Origin: Sphagnum compactum
Lineage: Eukaryota > Bryophyta > Sphagnopsida > Sphagnales
Direction of reading: 5' to 3'
NCBI GenBank assembly: GCA_965153455.1
Contig: OZ234503.1
Location: 10,173,118-10,237,117, forward strand
Length of the DNA stretch: 64,000 bases
Position numbers and translations under genes: made by a program. The notes beneath the pieces are model-generated. The model was not told the origin of the DNA and did no database searches. It saw only the letters and a list, made by a program, of their open reading frames with translations. Shown here piece by piece: positions 1 to 13,800 of the stretch (positions within the stretch are counted from its first letter, which is position 1; each line of letters begins with the position of its first letter).

Positions 1-884
1 TAAACACCCAAAAAGTTTTTTGTATGTTGCTCTATTGCTATTAAAGTTCAACAATGATTCCTAAAACTTTAGGTGGTGCTTCTATAACATTTTAAATCGT
101 TTAAAATAATTTAAAAAGAAAAAACTTATTAGGTTTGAAAGTAGGAAGTCCAAAAAGAAGAAAAAATAAAATAAAAATTTTAACTTGGAAACCTTATTTT
201 TCTTGTTAATTTTTCATTATTCCTTTTCCTTTTCATTTCAAATATGATTGTAGGATACTTTAATTAATTATGATTACTTATAATGAAAATATTATTTTTA
301 ATAATATTACCTAGCTTAAACTATTAATTAGTTTAGAATGTTGGGTAAGTCTTGTAGGTTAACTAATGCAGCTTATTTACCATAAATATTTTAACATAAA
401 TAATAAAACTTAAAATATATAATACTTATTGAAAAATATGTATATAGTACTATTAATTATCATTATAATTATAATAAATTCTTAATTAGTACTTATGAGA
501 ACTTATAATAATTTTTAAGAACTATAATATCAATACCTTATTTAGGTTAATACCAAGGTAACTAACCTAGATTAAAATATTTAAATTATGAGTTAACTAG
601 TGTATCCTATTAGCCATAGGTATATTAACATAATTAATAATATTGAAATAATAATATTATTATGGTTTAAAAATATAATTCGAATCTAAAAATTTAATTA
701 TAATAATACTTTATGATAGTTATTCCTATTAATACTAGTCATTATTCTAAAATAATTAATATAATAATAATAAATGTGATTCTGATTTTAATCAATTTTT
801 AGTAGCTTGGATTACCTATAATATTTTAAAATAATTTTTTAATAATATGAATTAATTCTGAATAATACTAAAAATAATTAATTT
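1..884. other. AT-rich intergenic DNA, no gene
   Basis: Very AT-rich sequence with frequent stops in all frames, almost no CpG and no recognisable repeat or gene. Probably old degraded repeat DNA. Confidence 0.5.
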
Positions 885-1160
885 TAATTTAATTTAACCA
901 TAATTAGTTTAATCTAACTTAATTTAGCCATGGTTAGTTTAGCCTAATTTAATTTAGCTGATTTAGTTTAACCATAATTAGTTTAACTTAACTTAATTTA
1001 GCTATGGTTGTATTAGCCTAATTTAATTTAGCTATAATTAACTTAGTTTAATTTAATTTAGCCATGGTTAGTTTAGCCATGGTTCATTTGAGCATGGTTG
1101 ATTTAGCAACAATTAATGTAACTGTCTAGGTAATTTAGCCATGGATAATATAATTTTTTA
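885..1160. repeat. degenerate tandem repeat built on TTTAGCCATGGTTAG
   Basis: Variants of TTTAGCCATGGTTAG and CTAATTTAATTTAGC recur about every 25-40 bases, at least eight times, with many substitutions. The unit is too diverged to give an exact length. It looks like an old minisatellite; no coding potential is visible. Confidence 0.55.
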
Positions 1161-1280
1161 ATTAATTTAAACCATGGTTATTTTAAGCTAACTTTAGTTA
1201 GCATGGGGTTAACCTTAATACTAAAAGTACATAATACTACTACATAATCTAGTACACCAATTTAAATATATATTAGTTTA

Positions 1281-1459
1281 GACCATTACTTTTATGACAC
1301 ATGTCCATGTTGTACACATTTAGTTGCATGTTAATTACACACACAATTGTATGGCACAAAAATTTGTAGTTGCAAACATGATTGATATAATTGCAAACAA
1401 CAACCAGTTGCATGCTAGTTGCATAGTGATTGGTTGCAAATGATAGGATTTCACTAGTG
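1281..1459 (-). mobile_element. CACTA-like terminal fragment (TTGCAAC type)
   Basis: Read on the minus strand from 1459, the sequence starts CACTAGTGAAATCC and soon gives ATCATTTGCAACC, close to the left end of the element at 47473. Several GTTGCA/TTGCAAC motifs follow, typical of the subterminal repeats of CACTA elements. I could not find a matching opposite end or target duplication, so this is called a fragment. Confidence 0.45.
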
Positions 1460-2233
1460 TATGTTCCAAAGATTCCTTGTTGTTCACTTGAGCTCATTCA
1501 CATGCTTGTCGTTCACTGCTCATTACTCCCTACTAGTGTCATTGTTGGTTGAATAATCATTTGCATGAATCTAATTATAGTTTGCATCAATGGATATGCT
1601 TTAGTGTTAAAAACATGCACTTCTAGCATTCTTACCACCATCATTGCATCATCCAGTTCATTTTCATTCATGAGTACCACTAAACATGTGATTCACCTTG
1701 AAAATATTCCAAACTATTAGGCAATTGAAAAGGAACCCTCATTCTCCTTTCTTCTTGTTGTTTTGGTAGGGTTTCCAAATCAACAAGGACCTTTCCTACT
1801 AATCATGGTGTCTATCCCCACCAAGTCTACAACCACTTGATTACATTTTATTATTGTGGAGATTCAAATTGCAAAGATGAAATTAAAATTTTTTTCCCTT
1901 TACTTGTCACACTCCCACCATACTATTTTTTGTCCTTGGAAAAACAATTTGTGGGTAGTGCTACAATGGTCTATTGCCCATTGATTGTGTCTCATGTCGT
2001 TAATTGCTTACTATATAAGTTCCTTAATTTTTGACACATCTTGTTTCAGATCTTGGTACAACATGAATATTTTGATGCATGCTTCCAAGAATGCTTGCAA
2101 CTTATTTGCTATAATTTTTTACCTACATGTTGTTTAATTTGAACCATGTGCATCTTGATCATTTGTTTATTCCAATTGTTTATGTAGACTTTTGGTTCTC
2201 AATCTAAACATACTACATATAATGTATTCTCAA
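1460..2233. other. intergenic, no gene seen
   Basis: Moderately AT-rich sequence with short meaningless reading frames. A TACTAGTG motif near 1531 resembles a CACTA end but has no partner. Nothing else was recognised. Confidence 0.4.
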
Positions 2234-5200
2234 CACTAGAAAGGAAATGGTAATTTGTAATTAGTCCTTGTAATTAGTTTTTGGTTGCAAATGATATTTA
2301 TGACTAAAATCCCATTAGTTGCATTGGACAAGTCACAAATGACATTAGTTGCAAATGACAATGAATTTTGGATGAAAGAAAAATCAACAAAATACACCTT
2401 CATCTTTTAACTAGCCATATACATATTATTATTTGTAGTTAAAATGCAACTCTTTTGGTGGACAATGAGAGGAAATGATGTGTTGTCACATGTCCCATCT
2501 TCTAGTTATTTCAAATATTTGAAATATAGTTATGAAAATAATCTAAGATGTCCAATTTATATGTTTGGATAGTTTTTTATTTTGACACATGGCGCAATCA
2601 AAATGTGGCACAATTCAGATATTTTAAATACAAATTTGAAATAATCTAAAACATCCACATTATCTACATATAGAATAATTCATCAATAATTCACACTAAT
2701 AAACATTAAATATGATATAAATCTATATATAATATATGCAATCACATATGATTAAATACTACAATATTTTTTATTTTCCAATCATAAAATAAGTTAAAAA
2801 ACATTATTTTGATTACTTCAACATTGAATATTTATAAATTTAAAATATCAATACTTAGTATAAAAATTAACTTGTAATAATAATTATAAATTATAAATGA
2901 GTAATCATAAATAATAAATAAAATAATTTGTAGAAATTACATTCATTTTTACTACAATAATATAACTCAAAACATCTATGATGTAGCAAAAATTATTCAT
3001 TATATATATAAGTGATTACAAAAGGAATAATTTAATTTATTGTGTTATAGTCCTTAGAAAAACATTAATTACATTAATAAACTTAATTATGCTAAACTTA
3101 TTTACTTATAAAAACTTGGATTAAAATAAAAAACTGTAAGTTCTAAATCATGACTAATTAAGTTTAATTATAAATTATGAAATTACTATAATAATGTAAA
3201 AAAAAAGTAATTACAGTTAATTTATAGTAGTTAAACATTAATCATAGTAGTTAATCTCAATTATTGTAAAAAGGTTAATTATTAACATAAAAATTTGTGT
3301 AGTAAACATAATTATTTCTTGTAAATACATAGTTGTAAATAATAGATATAGATAGAATAAGTTATTGTACTTAATTGCTTTTATATACACTAATTACATC
3401 AATTTTAAAAATTATATTAAGCTTATTGTTTTTAATATAGAATATTCTAATTATAAGTTATAAGTTTTAAATTATGAATACCAAGCTAAATTACTAATTA
3501 TATAATTAATTTGTAATTAGTTTATAATTTCTCTCATTACGGTAATTTTTTTATCACTTAAGATATTAAGTATTAATGTAAAATTTTTATGTTATAATAA
3601 TATTTATTTTTCCAAATAAAGTTTTTTTCGTTATATATAAAGTAAGTTATTTTAATTCAATCACTTCAATTATAGTAAAAATATTGTGAATATATAATAC
3701 TTTAAAATAAAATGAATAATCTAATCTACTGTGAGTTAATTCTGGAATTACTGTAATGACATTAATAATTGTAATTGCTTAAAATTTGCTATAGAATTTT
3801 AAAATATTTTTATAAACTAAAAATAATGTTAAGTTATAAGTTATGAATAATGAAGTCTAATAATAAGTTATCCCACTTTTATAATTAAAATAATTTTAAA
3901 ATAATTAATTTTAATTACTAAAAAATACTAATATGTAGTGGAAAATTTTATGTTATAATGATTTTTTAAAATAAAAGATTATAAGTAACAAATGAAATAA
4001 TTTTAATGTAGTTAAATTTTGGTACTTATAGTAAGTATATCAAATAAATTTACAATAAAAGTTTTATGACTATTTTTAATAGTAATTTAAAATAAAGATC
4101 ATAAATTATGAATACTAACTTTGATTATAAATTATATAATTATTACAAGTAATGTATTATTATCATAATTATAGTGAACTTATAATAGTTTTACATTAAT
4201 TGTGATAATTAATGTTATTGTAATGATTAGAATGTTTTCTATGTCTAAAAAAAAATTGCAAAAAATACAACCATTATACATAACTTGTTGTATACACATG
4301 TGCATCCTAATAGACATCCACATATTAATGTGTGCAATACATTTAATACACCATTATAAACCCATACACCTTGGAATATGTAGAGTACACTTTGAATACA
4401 GATAGGGTGAATACACATACGTTACAACTTATTTACCACAGTTGCAACTAATGCAACATAGATGGGTTTTCTGTTGGGCCCGCTTAACCCACTTTTAGTT
4501 AAAATTAGGTTGTTGGTTAATAGAATTTTGAAGTAACCCTAGGTTCATGGGATAGGACAAGGGGGCTGGATCTTGTTTCAAAGGGATTACCAAGGGGAGG
4601 ATGCCCTAAATAGGGTAAGGTGGAAATAGGTTAGTGGGATTAAGTTAAAACAAGGTTATCTTGTCTTAATTGGACTGGTTAAATCCATTAGATAGAAGGG
4701 CATGGGTAGGGGGGAGGTGATTTCTAGGAAAGTGCCCAAAATTTGGGTTAGGTTAGGACAACAACAATACTTTACTCTTGAAGTTGGGAGGGGGTGGGAA
4801 GCATTGTTGACTACTCTTCCACCTATTAAAGTGATGAGTAGTGTGTGAGAGAGTGAGAAAGAGTGGGGATTGATGATGATGGGCTATTAGGGGATTGGGC
4901 AAATCCTAAGGCGGTGAAAAGTAGTGTGGTTAAAAGTAGGAAGTGGAGTACTTAGTGAGGAAGAAAAAAGAAGAGGTAGTATTACATTTAGGCAAGAGGA
5001 TGTTTTACTAGGTATGAGTAGGAGCTTCGTTAGAAGAAGAGAAACCCAATTAGGGATTGAAAATTCCATTGTAATTCTCTTTTCTTTTGAAATGTGAAAT
5101 TTGAGTTTGAGAAAGTCTTGCTCCTACTAGTGTGCGTGTGGGTGTGTGTATGTGTGGTTATGCATCTAGTTATAACTCCCTATATGAGTCATAGTATGAA

Positions 5201-6234
5201 TAAGAGGGGGTAAAATAGTAAATAGGAAGGAAATTGTTGTCTGGTTTAAATAGGGTAGAATAGAGCAAAGTACTTATAGAGAAATATAAAAGTATATTGC
5301 TTAATTGTGACACCCCTTGACTGTCCCCCAAGGGTAAGGGGGAGTGGTTCAAAATAAAGTGTCAGGGGTGGCTAATTTTGTGCTTAACATCTTCTTGGAT
5401 GAAAACCATGTTAAAAGTTGTCCAAATGGAAGAATGAAAAAATAGTAGTCACAAGTTAATTGTGATTTCGTTTATTTTCCATTATTATAATTGTAGTGGA
5501 TTTTTGTATGCCAATAGATAAAATGATGTCTTCTTAAATTAATAAAAATATTTTAAAATAATTTGAATATTATGTTAATGTCCACTTGAGTCTTGTATAT
5601 TAAAGGAATCAAGTGTCTAAAGTATGTATATTTTTAAAGTAATAAAAAGGAAGGCATGAAATCATACAAATGATTTCAAATTTTCTATACAACAAAAACA
5701 TGCCCCCTTCTATGAAAGTACATGTTCATTGGATGAACTTGATGAAAAACCGAATCATTCAAAAATTTCAAAGTTTTGAAATTTTGATCAAAAGGGTTGC
5801 AAGGCAAAGGAGTTATTTTTTAAACATTTGATAAAAAAGTAATGTTCAATGGGTTCAAAATGTCTAGCTTTAGATGCAGGGCACATGTGAAGGAAATAAA
5901 CATGCCAAAAGACATGTTTAGTTGTCCATTGAAACTCATTTTGGGATTTTCTAGGATTTTTTGGCATTAAATTAAAATATCCATACACAATTATGTATGA
6001 TTGTGAAAAACCACCATTAACACATGAATTATCTTATATTGGATATTTAATTTTCTCACTTAAGTTTGTCATGTAAATGTTATTTGTAAAAAGTAATTCT
6101 AAAAAGTCCTTAAGTCCTGTTTTCCTTTTTTGGTACTCTAATTGTGAATGGACCCTACAACAATAGTTGTAAATGACAAATAATTGCAAGTAGTCACAAA
6201 TTAATTGGTTACAAAAATGCAGTTTTTTAAAGTG
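2234..6234 (+). mobile_element. candidate 4.0-kb CACTA-type element, TSD CAA
   Basis: The left end reads CACTAGAAAGGAAATGG, followed by TTGCAAATGA and GTTGCA motifs up to about 2370. The right end is a degraded AAGTG at 6230-6234, preceded by GTTACAAAAATGCAG and AATTGCAAG. The three bases outside each end are CAA (2231-2233 and 6235-6237), as expected for the 3-bp duplication of CACTA elements. The interior has no transposase: 2500-4400 is AT-rich and 4480-5350 is purine-rich. A 3-bp match can occur by chance and the right end is mutated, so the pairing is tentative. Confidence 0.35.
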
Positions 6235-6462
6235 CAAATGAGTTTGCTTAATCGATTGTAGATTGAAATTGTTACAAAATTATCACTAAAAATCCAAATC
6301 TTAACCTTGGTTCACAAACTAATTCAATAGTTCTTCTAATCAATGACCAAATCTAGTTCCTACATTCTACAAAAATAGTTGAAACATGAACTTGCACACA
6401 ATACTTGTGAATCTTGACAAAAAACAATAAAAACAATTATAGAAATTCCCCCAAATTTGACT

Positions 6463-6490
6463 CCCAAGAACGGTCGCCAAATGATAAGTA
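6463..6490 (-). mobile_element. LTR retrotransposon primer-binding site and LTR edge
   Basis: The plus strand reads CCCAAGAACGGTCGCCA at 6463-6479, which looks like the 3' end of a tRNA including CCA and is close to plant tRNA-Asp (CAACGGCGCCA). Two bases later TGATAAG begins, fitting an LTR edge. On the minus strand this is the standard order: LTR ending ...CTTATCA, two bases, then a primer-binding site TGGCGACCGTTCTTGGG. The internal region would lie below 6463. No gag-pol and no second LTR were found, so the element is a remnant or the far LTR has diverged. Confidence 0.5.
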
Positions 6491-6970
6491 TTAATTCCAA
6501 TTTTATGTAATTCATATAAAAAGAAGTATCAAAATGATGTTTTAACTATAGGTTTTTAGATTTACTATCAACTTTATTACTAATAGTCTTACTAAGTCTT
6601 CTACTTGTAGGTATTGACAAGATTTTATTATTAAAATCTTTAGTTCTTGATGGTTTTCTTCAACATAACCTCTACTTGTCCTGCCATACAAAATCAATGC
6701 TTTTCCAACAAAATCTTGCAAAAAAAACTGATACAAAATAAAAACAAAGAGGAGAGGAAATGTTGTCCCATTTCCCTCCAAAACCCCATTTAAAAAGAAA
6801 AGAACAAGAATTTAGAAGTTTTATATCATGTTCAATTTGAACTAGATTTTAGAAAATTGTCTACTTGTCTAGGTTTAATTTGCCTACCTATAATACCATA
6901 AGAAATTTGTAATATAATATTAATATTTTAAAAAACTATGTAAACTTCATGCAAACAATATATGATTATT

Positions 6971-7047
6971 GGTATCAAGGTTTGAACCTTGGTTTCTGTG
7001 GAAACAATCCATTGTTTTTACAAAACCAATTACCACTTGATGTTGTG
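6971..7047 (-). repeat. tRNA-derived SINE-like head
   Basis: On the minus strand a B-box GGTTCAAACCTT matches the Pol III consensus GGTTCRANNCY, and an A-box-like AGTGGTAATTGG lies upstream at tRNA-like spacing. The acceptor and anticodon arms do not form a good cloverleaf, so this is a repeat relic and not a working tRNA gene. Confidence 0.45.
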
Positions 7048-7049
7048 GT

Positions 7050-7889
7050 AAAAGATTTCAAAGATTATATATATCAAAATTAACCTAAATTTTATTGAAA
7101 ATAAAATTTTAATACATATATATTTTTCCTTGTAGTTTGTTCAAATGAAACAAATGAGAATTCATTCTTAAAGTTTTTTTTCCAAAGGTTTGCCCTTTTA
7201 TAATAAATAAACACACAAAATTTGAAGGAAAACACATTTAATTTTTTTAAAAAAATAACTCACAACACATTATTTCACAAGACAATATTCTTTGACAAGT
7301 TGTAAACATTGTTTTTTGCAAAATAGTATATGGTTAACATAAAATTTAAAACTACTAATTTAACTTAATTAATACTAAATTTGATATTAATATTTCACAT
7401 TATATTATAATATTAATTGTGTAATATGTCAATGAGCAATAAATTATATTAATTTGTAATATACTTGTTATTACATGTTCATTATTAAATGTATTATATA
7501 TGGTTCATTATAATATAATATATAAACATAAAATAACATTATGCATGAGACTTTTCAATTTCGTATAGTGTGTTAAAACTATATACATTTAAAAATTTAT
7601 ACATAATCAAAACATAATTAATGACAAATTAGAGATTCAAATAATTATTTGAATAATGCAAAAAAATTAACATCAGTGAATTGCCCTATTGAATTCCTTA
7701 CATTAGAGATGAACATGAATGATTTAAGTTTCTCTCAAGGTGAAATGACACAAGGGTATGACGACCACCTTCACTTCTAGGTCCATACTAAATTGGGTTC
7801 TTGAACTACACTCACATTTCCTACTAGTGAGTGCACTAACTATTCACATGCATTTGACCAACAAACATGTATCAAGTTTGGTTATTAGG
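7050..7889. other. AT-rich intergenic, no gene
   Basis: AT-rich sequence with no coding signal. TACTAGTGAGTGCACTA near 7823 contains CACTA-like words without a partner. Nothing else is supported. Confidence 0.4.
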
Positions 7890-8905
7890 CACTCAAACCA
7901 GAACTAGAACCAACAACCAGCCTCTGGTTAGAACTGGACTTGGAACTGGCCCAAAAACCCGGTTTATCTAAGTTCAATTTTTTAAATTAAAAATTTAAAT
8001 TGAAAAATTGAAAAATTGAAAGAAAATTCAATTATCTTATTTTTCAGTGATTGCAGTTAGACAGAATAATTTGACAAAAAAATTCAAGGTTTTGAATAAT
8101 AACAAATGAAATTCTTTTGAGTAATAATTTGGGGATGGGGTGGGCATTAGGCATGTTGTTATTACTTTTAGAACATGTGTTTCCTGTTAAGTATGCAAAA
8201 TTTTAAATTAAATTTTTTTTCAATGGGTTTAGGCATGTAGTTGGTATAGGTGGTCACACTCTATTGGTGGTACAATGCTAATGAGAAAAAAAATTCAGTT
8301 TTGGGCTATACATGGGTAGAACAGGATCCAGTTTGAAACCAGCCTTGACATGTGAAGAACTAGGTCTGGGACCAAACCAGAGGTTGTAGCGAATTAAAAA
8401 ATCCTCGAACCAGAACCTGAAATTCTTTCAATTTTTCAAAAGAAAGGTCAAACCGCCAATGGAGGTTTTCTTGAAAAGTAAGAATTGGCCAATATTGGCA
8501 TCTACCTAGTAACCACGAAGTACTTTACCTACCTACATAGTAACTTATGGTATTCACTAGTTTTGGTGTGGTCCTCTCTTTTTCAAACCAAGGCTGGGTA
8601 TAAAACCCCTTGATAGGTCATTCTAACAATAATAAAAGAACCAGTTCTGACTATTCACTGGAAGTTCTCAAAAATCACAAAATCAGTTTTGACCTGCAAC
8701 TGGGGTTTGAAAAAACCAAATAACTAGGTCAAAGAACTTACCCTAGATCACCAATCCTTTGCCAGTCCTTTCATGCAAAACCACCAATGTTTTAAAATGT
8801 TGAAAAGCCCAGAACCTCTGATGCTTGAATTTTTCAAAAAACTTCAAACCGGAGGTTCTTTGATTTCTAGAACTTTTAAAAATCAGAACCAGGAAGGATG
8901 TTAGC
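7890..8905. repeat. degenerate AACCAGAACC / GGTTCT-rich repeat region
   Basis: Words such as AACCAGAAC, GGTTCTTTG, GAACCAGAACC and CAATTTTTCAAA recur in both orientations between about 7895 and 8900. The same vocabulary (GGTTCTTTGATTT) returns at 59653-59785. This suggests subterminal repeats of a DNA transposon or an old minisatellite. No open frame of note is present. Confidence 0.4.
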
Positions 8906-9648
8906 CTAACACAATCGAAGCACCACACTACACTGTACTCACCACTTGCATAGAGATAGTTACTAGTTACCACCTAGGTAGGGGAAGGGGGAAGTAGGTG
9001 GGCTCACAGGATAGGTTATGAAGATGAAACATTGCTAACTCATTTCCAATGGATGGTGCACTGGTGGGTGTTGGGCCACATAGAGCCTTCCTACATATGC
9101 GCATATCCAATATTTCCATGGTTGACATAACATGTGAATGTGTGTGATTATTGAATTTCCATTTGTTTAGAATGCCATTTCAAAGGTAAGGGAAGCTATA
9201 GGGACTCGTGACAAGCTTCCATGGTGCATCTGGGAAATTTTGGGAACACAATTTGGGTATTATGGAGCTTGTGTCTACACTTTTTAGTTTCTTCAAACTC
9301 TAGAATGAGATGGCTTGCATAAGGCCAATGTTGCATGCATACCCTGTGCAATTGATTTGAACCAATTCAAATCCCCAGCTTCTAACTGCAGCATGTTAGA
9401 CTTCTAGCAGACGATTCAATCAGGGGGGCCATATTGGGTAGCTAGATGCCTCATGTGGGTCATCCCATGTGTTGGTAGAACCTCCTGCGTAGTGGCTTGG
9501 GAATCCTTGGAAAGTTTGGGTCCAACAGGTAGGCCCATTTCCTCTAAATGGCCAACATCCTTTCTTGGACTGACGCGGTGTGTGTCCCTCTCAAGCCCAG
9601 GGATATATGGCTAGTGTGGTTTCGTCATAGTCGTGTGAACAGGAGTGG
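8906..9648. other. intergenic, no gene seen
   Basis: Base composition becomes less AT-rich here. No open frame has coding features and no repeat was identified. Confidence 0.35.
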
Positions 9649-9905
9649 TAAAGATATCCCGGTAAAGTAGGCAAATTGTTCTAAGGAGACAGAACGAGTG
9701 GGTCCTCTTTCTTAGCCTAACCAACTTTCTATTGTGGAGGCTGATCTCATGTGGGCCGCACCCATAGCATGTGTACAGATACTAGTCCCCTCTTCTCAGG
9801 GGTAACGTAATCTAGGTAATTGTTCCAAAGAGGTGGACAGGTGGGTCCTCTCACCTAACTCACCAGTGGTGAGGGTCTATCTCATGCAGGCTGCACTGAA
9901 CTCTG
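9649..9905 (+). repeat. imperfect direct duplication, about 144 bp apart
   Basis: AATTGTTCTAAGGAGACAG...GTGGGTCCTCT...ATCTCATGTGGGCCGCA (from about 9670) is repeated with changes as AATTGTTCCAAAGAGGTGG...GTGGGTCCTCT...ATCTCATGCAGGCTGCA (from about 9815). The two units are about 144 bases apart. No protein reading is convincing. Confidence 0.55.
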
Positions 9906-10399
9906 GTAGGTGAAATTTACTGTACGCAAGTATGGCAGGGAGTACATAACAAGACGAGGGCATACTACTGAGTTTTGATGGATGGGACTGATGGGTGTAT
10001 GGTGATCAACTAAAGAACATATATTTACATGGGTGTTCACACACTCTGTTGTGGATGTAGTACTAACTAACCCATACCTACGGCCTCCCCTTTGCTTCAG
10101 TAGTTTGCTATATCTTATTCTCGATTTGGGAAAAGATCTAGTTTTTCCAAAATGTTTGGGAACATTGGCCAAAAATTCGATATCACAAAAATGGAAAAGA
10201 AAATCTGATATCTAGTTGGATGAAAGGTCGGGCTCCACCACTTAAATGGCCAGGGCAGGATGAAGTGGTGAAGAATGACTTATTACTTACCTGACAAATG
10301 TCTCTCATCTGTCCCTTCCAGTCTTTGACTCTAGACCCTGTTGGACCGTCAGGTATCGGCCCATTGACGGGGCAGTAGACCACTTTGGCAACTTGATTG

Positions 10400-10840
10400 C
10401 TTGGACCCAAATTTTTTAACCCTGTCTGTAATACAGCCAAGAATTAGTGTATGCTGCCAATAATATTAGCTTATACAGGGGTGTTGCATAGGCTTTATGT
10501 AGGTGTGAAGAAAAACTGTTATGGCAAGTGAAATTGCTAGATTTGGTGGTGTGATTTCTTTTTTGGTCAGTTATCCTGAATGAACCAAGAGTTAAATGTG
10601 TATTAGGGTTTGATAGATTTGTGAGAATTTTAGAGTACCGATGGAAATGGTAGAAAGGAACTATTATGCTCATTGTTCAGCAAAAGAAGGTTGTGTATAT
10701 AGGCTCAAAGATTTCTTTTTCAGGCCAATGGGATTGCTGAACTTGGTGGTCTGAATTTGTTTTCTTAATTGTCTTGAGTTCAATGTGTAATAGCTATTTA
10801 CAGGCAGGGTTCTTGCACATTACTTGTGTACTTCGTTCCC
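10400..10840 (+). repeat. dispersed repeat, copy 1 (partner near 60.7-62.0 kb)
   Basis: Shared segments include GAAATTGCTAGATTTGGTGG, TTTGTGAGAATTTTAGAG and AATGTGTAATAGCTATTTAC, all in the same order and orientation as at 60650-60992 and 61955-62022. Within this copy the block around ATTGCTAGATTTGGTGG is repeated about 190 bases later (ATTGCTGAACTTGGTGG). The two long copies lie about 50 kb apart, and the other one carries extra DNA near its right end. Confidence 0.7.
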
Positions 10841-13800
10841 AATAATCATAGGAGCTTGGGAGTCCATCGTAATTCCCGGCCGCCACATTTCAAGAACGGG
10901 CTGAACCAGTTTCTAACTCATTGCTGCTGTGAATCTCTTGGAAGCCCTGGCGTAGAAGGGTCCAAATAGGGGCCACTTGTCACGATGTGTAGTCATGCTC
11001 ATTACTCCTCCAGCAAAAACTGTACTATTGCCCACAACACCTGTCAGTTCACATCTAATGGACCACACCCTGGCCCATCCACCTCTTTAATAACTAGGGT
11101 CAGGCTTTTCTTCGCCCACACACCGAGCTCCATTCATCCCCCCTCCCACAAGTTCCAAGACCTAAACCTCTTCACGGGTTGGATGGAAAACCAAAGAACA
11201 TTCGGACACCAAAATCCATACCCAAAAACCAGGCTTAACTCAGCCCAAGCCCGGAGTAACAGACAAGAGTCTGTGAGTCCAACAACCTCCTCCTATAGAA
11301 TCCCTTCTCATTTAGACTAGTTTTGCTTTTAAAAGCCTGTTCAGGAATCAATTTCATCAGTATTAAATAATGGCCCTGCATTTATTAGCCTGTAGACCAA
11401 TCAGCCGAACCTAAAATTGTAGAATATTTTCGACCTAATAATGATGATGAACTGATGATATATACATGATTTCAGATTTCCAAGTGTTAATATTAATTGT
11501 GTAGCACTGGAGTCTCTGATTTTCCAATAAAGCTATAATGCACTCTGACAAATAGGTAGAGACTAGAGACCCAAAATCATATGCAAAATTAGTCCCCGGA
11601 CACGTTTTGATGTCTTCGTACTCACTCACACGGAGCAATACAGTCAATCACGTGTTCATGTATACTCTGTCTATACAGTTGCAGCGAATCAAACATTATT
11701 ATACAGCAAGCTATTAGTACTACATACTTAGAGCTGCCTAGTAGCCTAACTTAACACTTTTTATATCTCTAGAAAATGGAACAGCGTATGTGATGAGGGG
11801 AGTGACTTGCGCTGTAATTAATTAGAGAGGATTGTTATTCCCGTTGTAGCTAGCACAGAAAGTCATCATGATTCAAGAGCGAGGTTATCACAGGATCTGC
11901 TTGTTTATATATATATATATATAGATACAATACGATACAATTACCAACAATAAGAAGTGGTCATGATCATAAAAGCTCTCACCGGCAGACAGACGATGTG
12001 TAGTAGCTACAGTAGTTTGCTGCATTTATATGGTACGTGTGGGGCCAGGGTTTTTTACTTCCGGAATATTAAAATAGTTGAATGTTTTGAAAAATTAGTT
12101 TAATAACATAGAATTGGGTATTCACCAATTAATCCTGGTTGCAATATTTTGAATCGTCGTCGATCGATGATCGGCTGCTAGCAGCGTGTTCTTGCTTTAA
12201 TTTCTTAATTGCAAAAGTTTCAGAAGTAGTGTAAATAATCAAAATGTCGCTCTGTTTATTAGACGACGAAGACTACTACGACAGACGTACCGTGGAAATT
12301 ATATAAAACAAACGCCGCTTTACTTCTTTACTTTGTACCTGTATGTGGAGTCTCTCATTTTCACTGCTCGCGATCATTTGCGTTAACGTTGTGAAAGAGC
12401 TGGATTTATGAAAATTTATGTGGTACATAGTCTCCGCCTTGAGATGAAGGAGCATCAAGATTCTTTTACTAGAATTCGTTGTTATGGCAGGTCCTGTCAC
12501 CAAAATTGTACTCAAAAGTATTTGAAAACATCAGCAGCCTAGTAGTAGTTGTTTTCTACTTCGCTTATAATATAAAATATTGACAAATATAGAAACTGTA
12601 TATCTACTATTATTATTCCCTTGAAATTATCAAAAAGTTTATAATAAGTAGGGCACAGAATTATATTAAATAGTGTTTCTTAAGCTCGCAAGAAATGGGA
12701 GTCGTCGTTTCGTTTTATGCAGTACCGAGGCATTGTATACACTAATCGATGAAGGTCGAAAACCAAATGGGAAAAAAATGATGACATAATTATTAGGTTT
12801 TGTATTCAATATTCAAAGCCTTACAATATTACCAATGAACAGCACACCGGTGCAAGCAGAACTTTCAAAAAACATTTTATATTAGCCAGGTTCCAGAGCA
12901 GAGGGTCGTTACTGCATCATGAGTCAGGTGATCGCATAATTTCTCGAAACCTCTTTGAAAAATTACGTTTCAAAATCGACGAGCGATACATGCTACCCCC
13001 GCCCAGCTCTGTTGTCCTTCGAATGAGCAGTGCCATCATCCGCAGTTACACAGCTACAGGAAGGGTTCCGTGCGGACGACACTGGCGGTCTGAAACAGAG
13101 TCCTTAAACAGGATCTCTAAACTAAACAAGAAGATTAGGCACCAAGATTTGACTAAACTTGTTGGAGCCACCGATCATCAAGCACTTCAAGGTCGAATCA
13201 GTAGTAACACAGGTCCCCTGCGACGATTGAGCTGTAAACCGGGATTGACGAACTAAATCCAGACTCGAATAGAAGATCGCTAAAGTTGGATTTTCCATGT
13301 TTACGGTTTCTAATGTCAAATCCCCATTCTTAAGTGAGAAGCTGCACTTGATTACACGTGCAGATTACACCCACAATACTTGATTAGCTGCAGTACATCC
13401 ACAATACATCGCTAAATTTTACGACTGTCTCAAAAGTTGGAAAACTAAAAACAAATCTAATCAGATATAAACACTTAGTAAATTACAGACACGAACGAGG
13501 GCTCGAAATATTGCTTGCTTTGAATTTTACATATAATTAGATTCTAAACCAATTCGGAAGCTCTCGCTCTCAATGTTCACAAAATGGTTATAAGTTTAGT
13601 TTAGAGCGGATGATAGGATCTAATTACCACTGGATGTATATTCTCATTGTCCAGTTCCGTACGCTTACAAAGAGCTTCAGGATTGAAGCTGCGGTAGAAT
13701 TTTATATAATATTGTCGTCCAACGGTAAAAAAAATTCGCAAACAGTTGTTCGCACGAAGCCAGAACCAAGGGTACCACCGGCACGATGGTAAGAGCTGCT

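Noticed and set aside
1531-7815. Additional TACTAGTG words at about 1531, 5129 and 7823 as CACTA ends
   Set aside because: The word is short, and none has a matching partner with a shared 3-bp flank.
10985-11320. 111-codon plus-strand frame
   Set aside because: No domain, no conserved pattern and no splice or promoter context.
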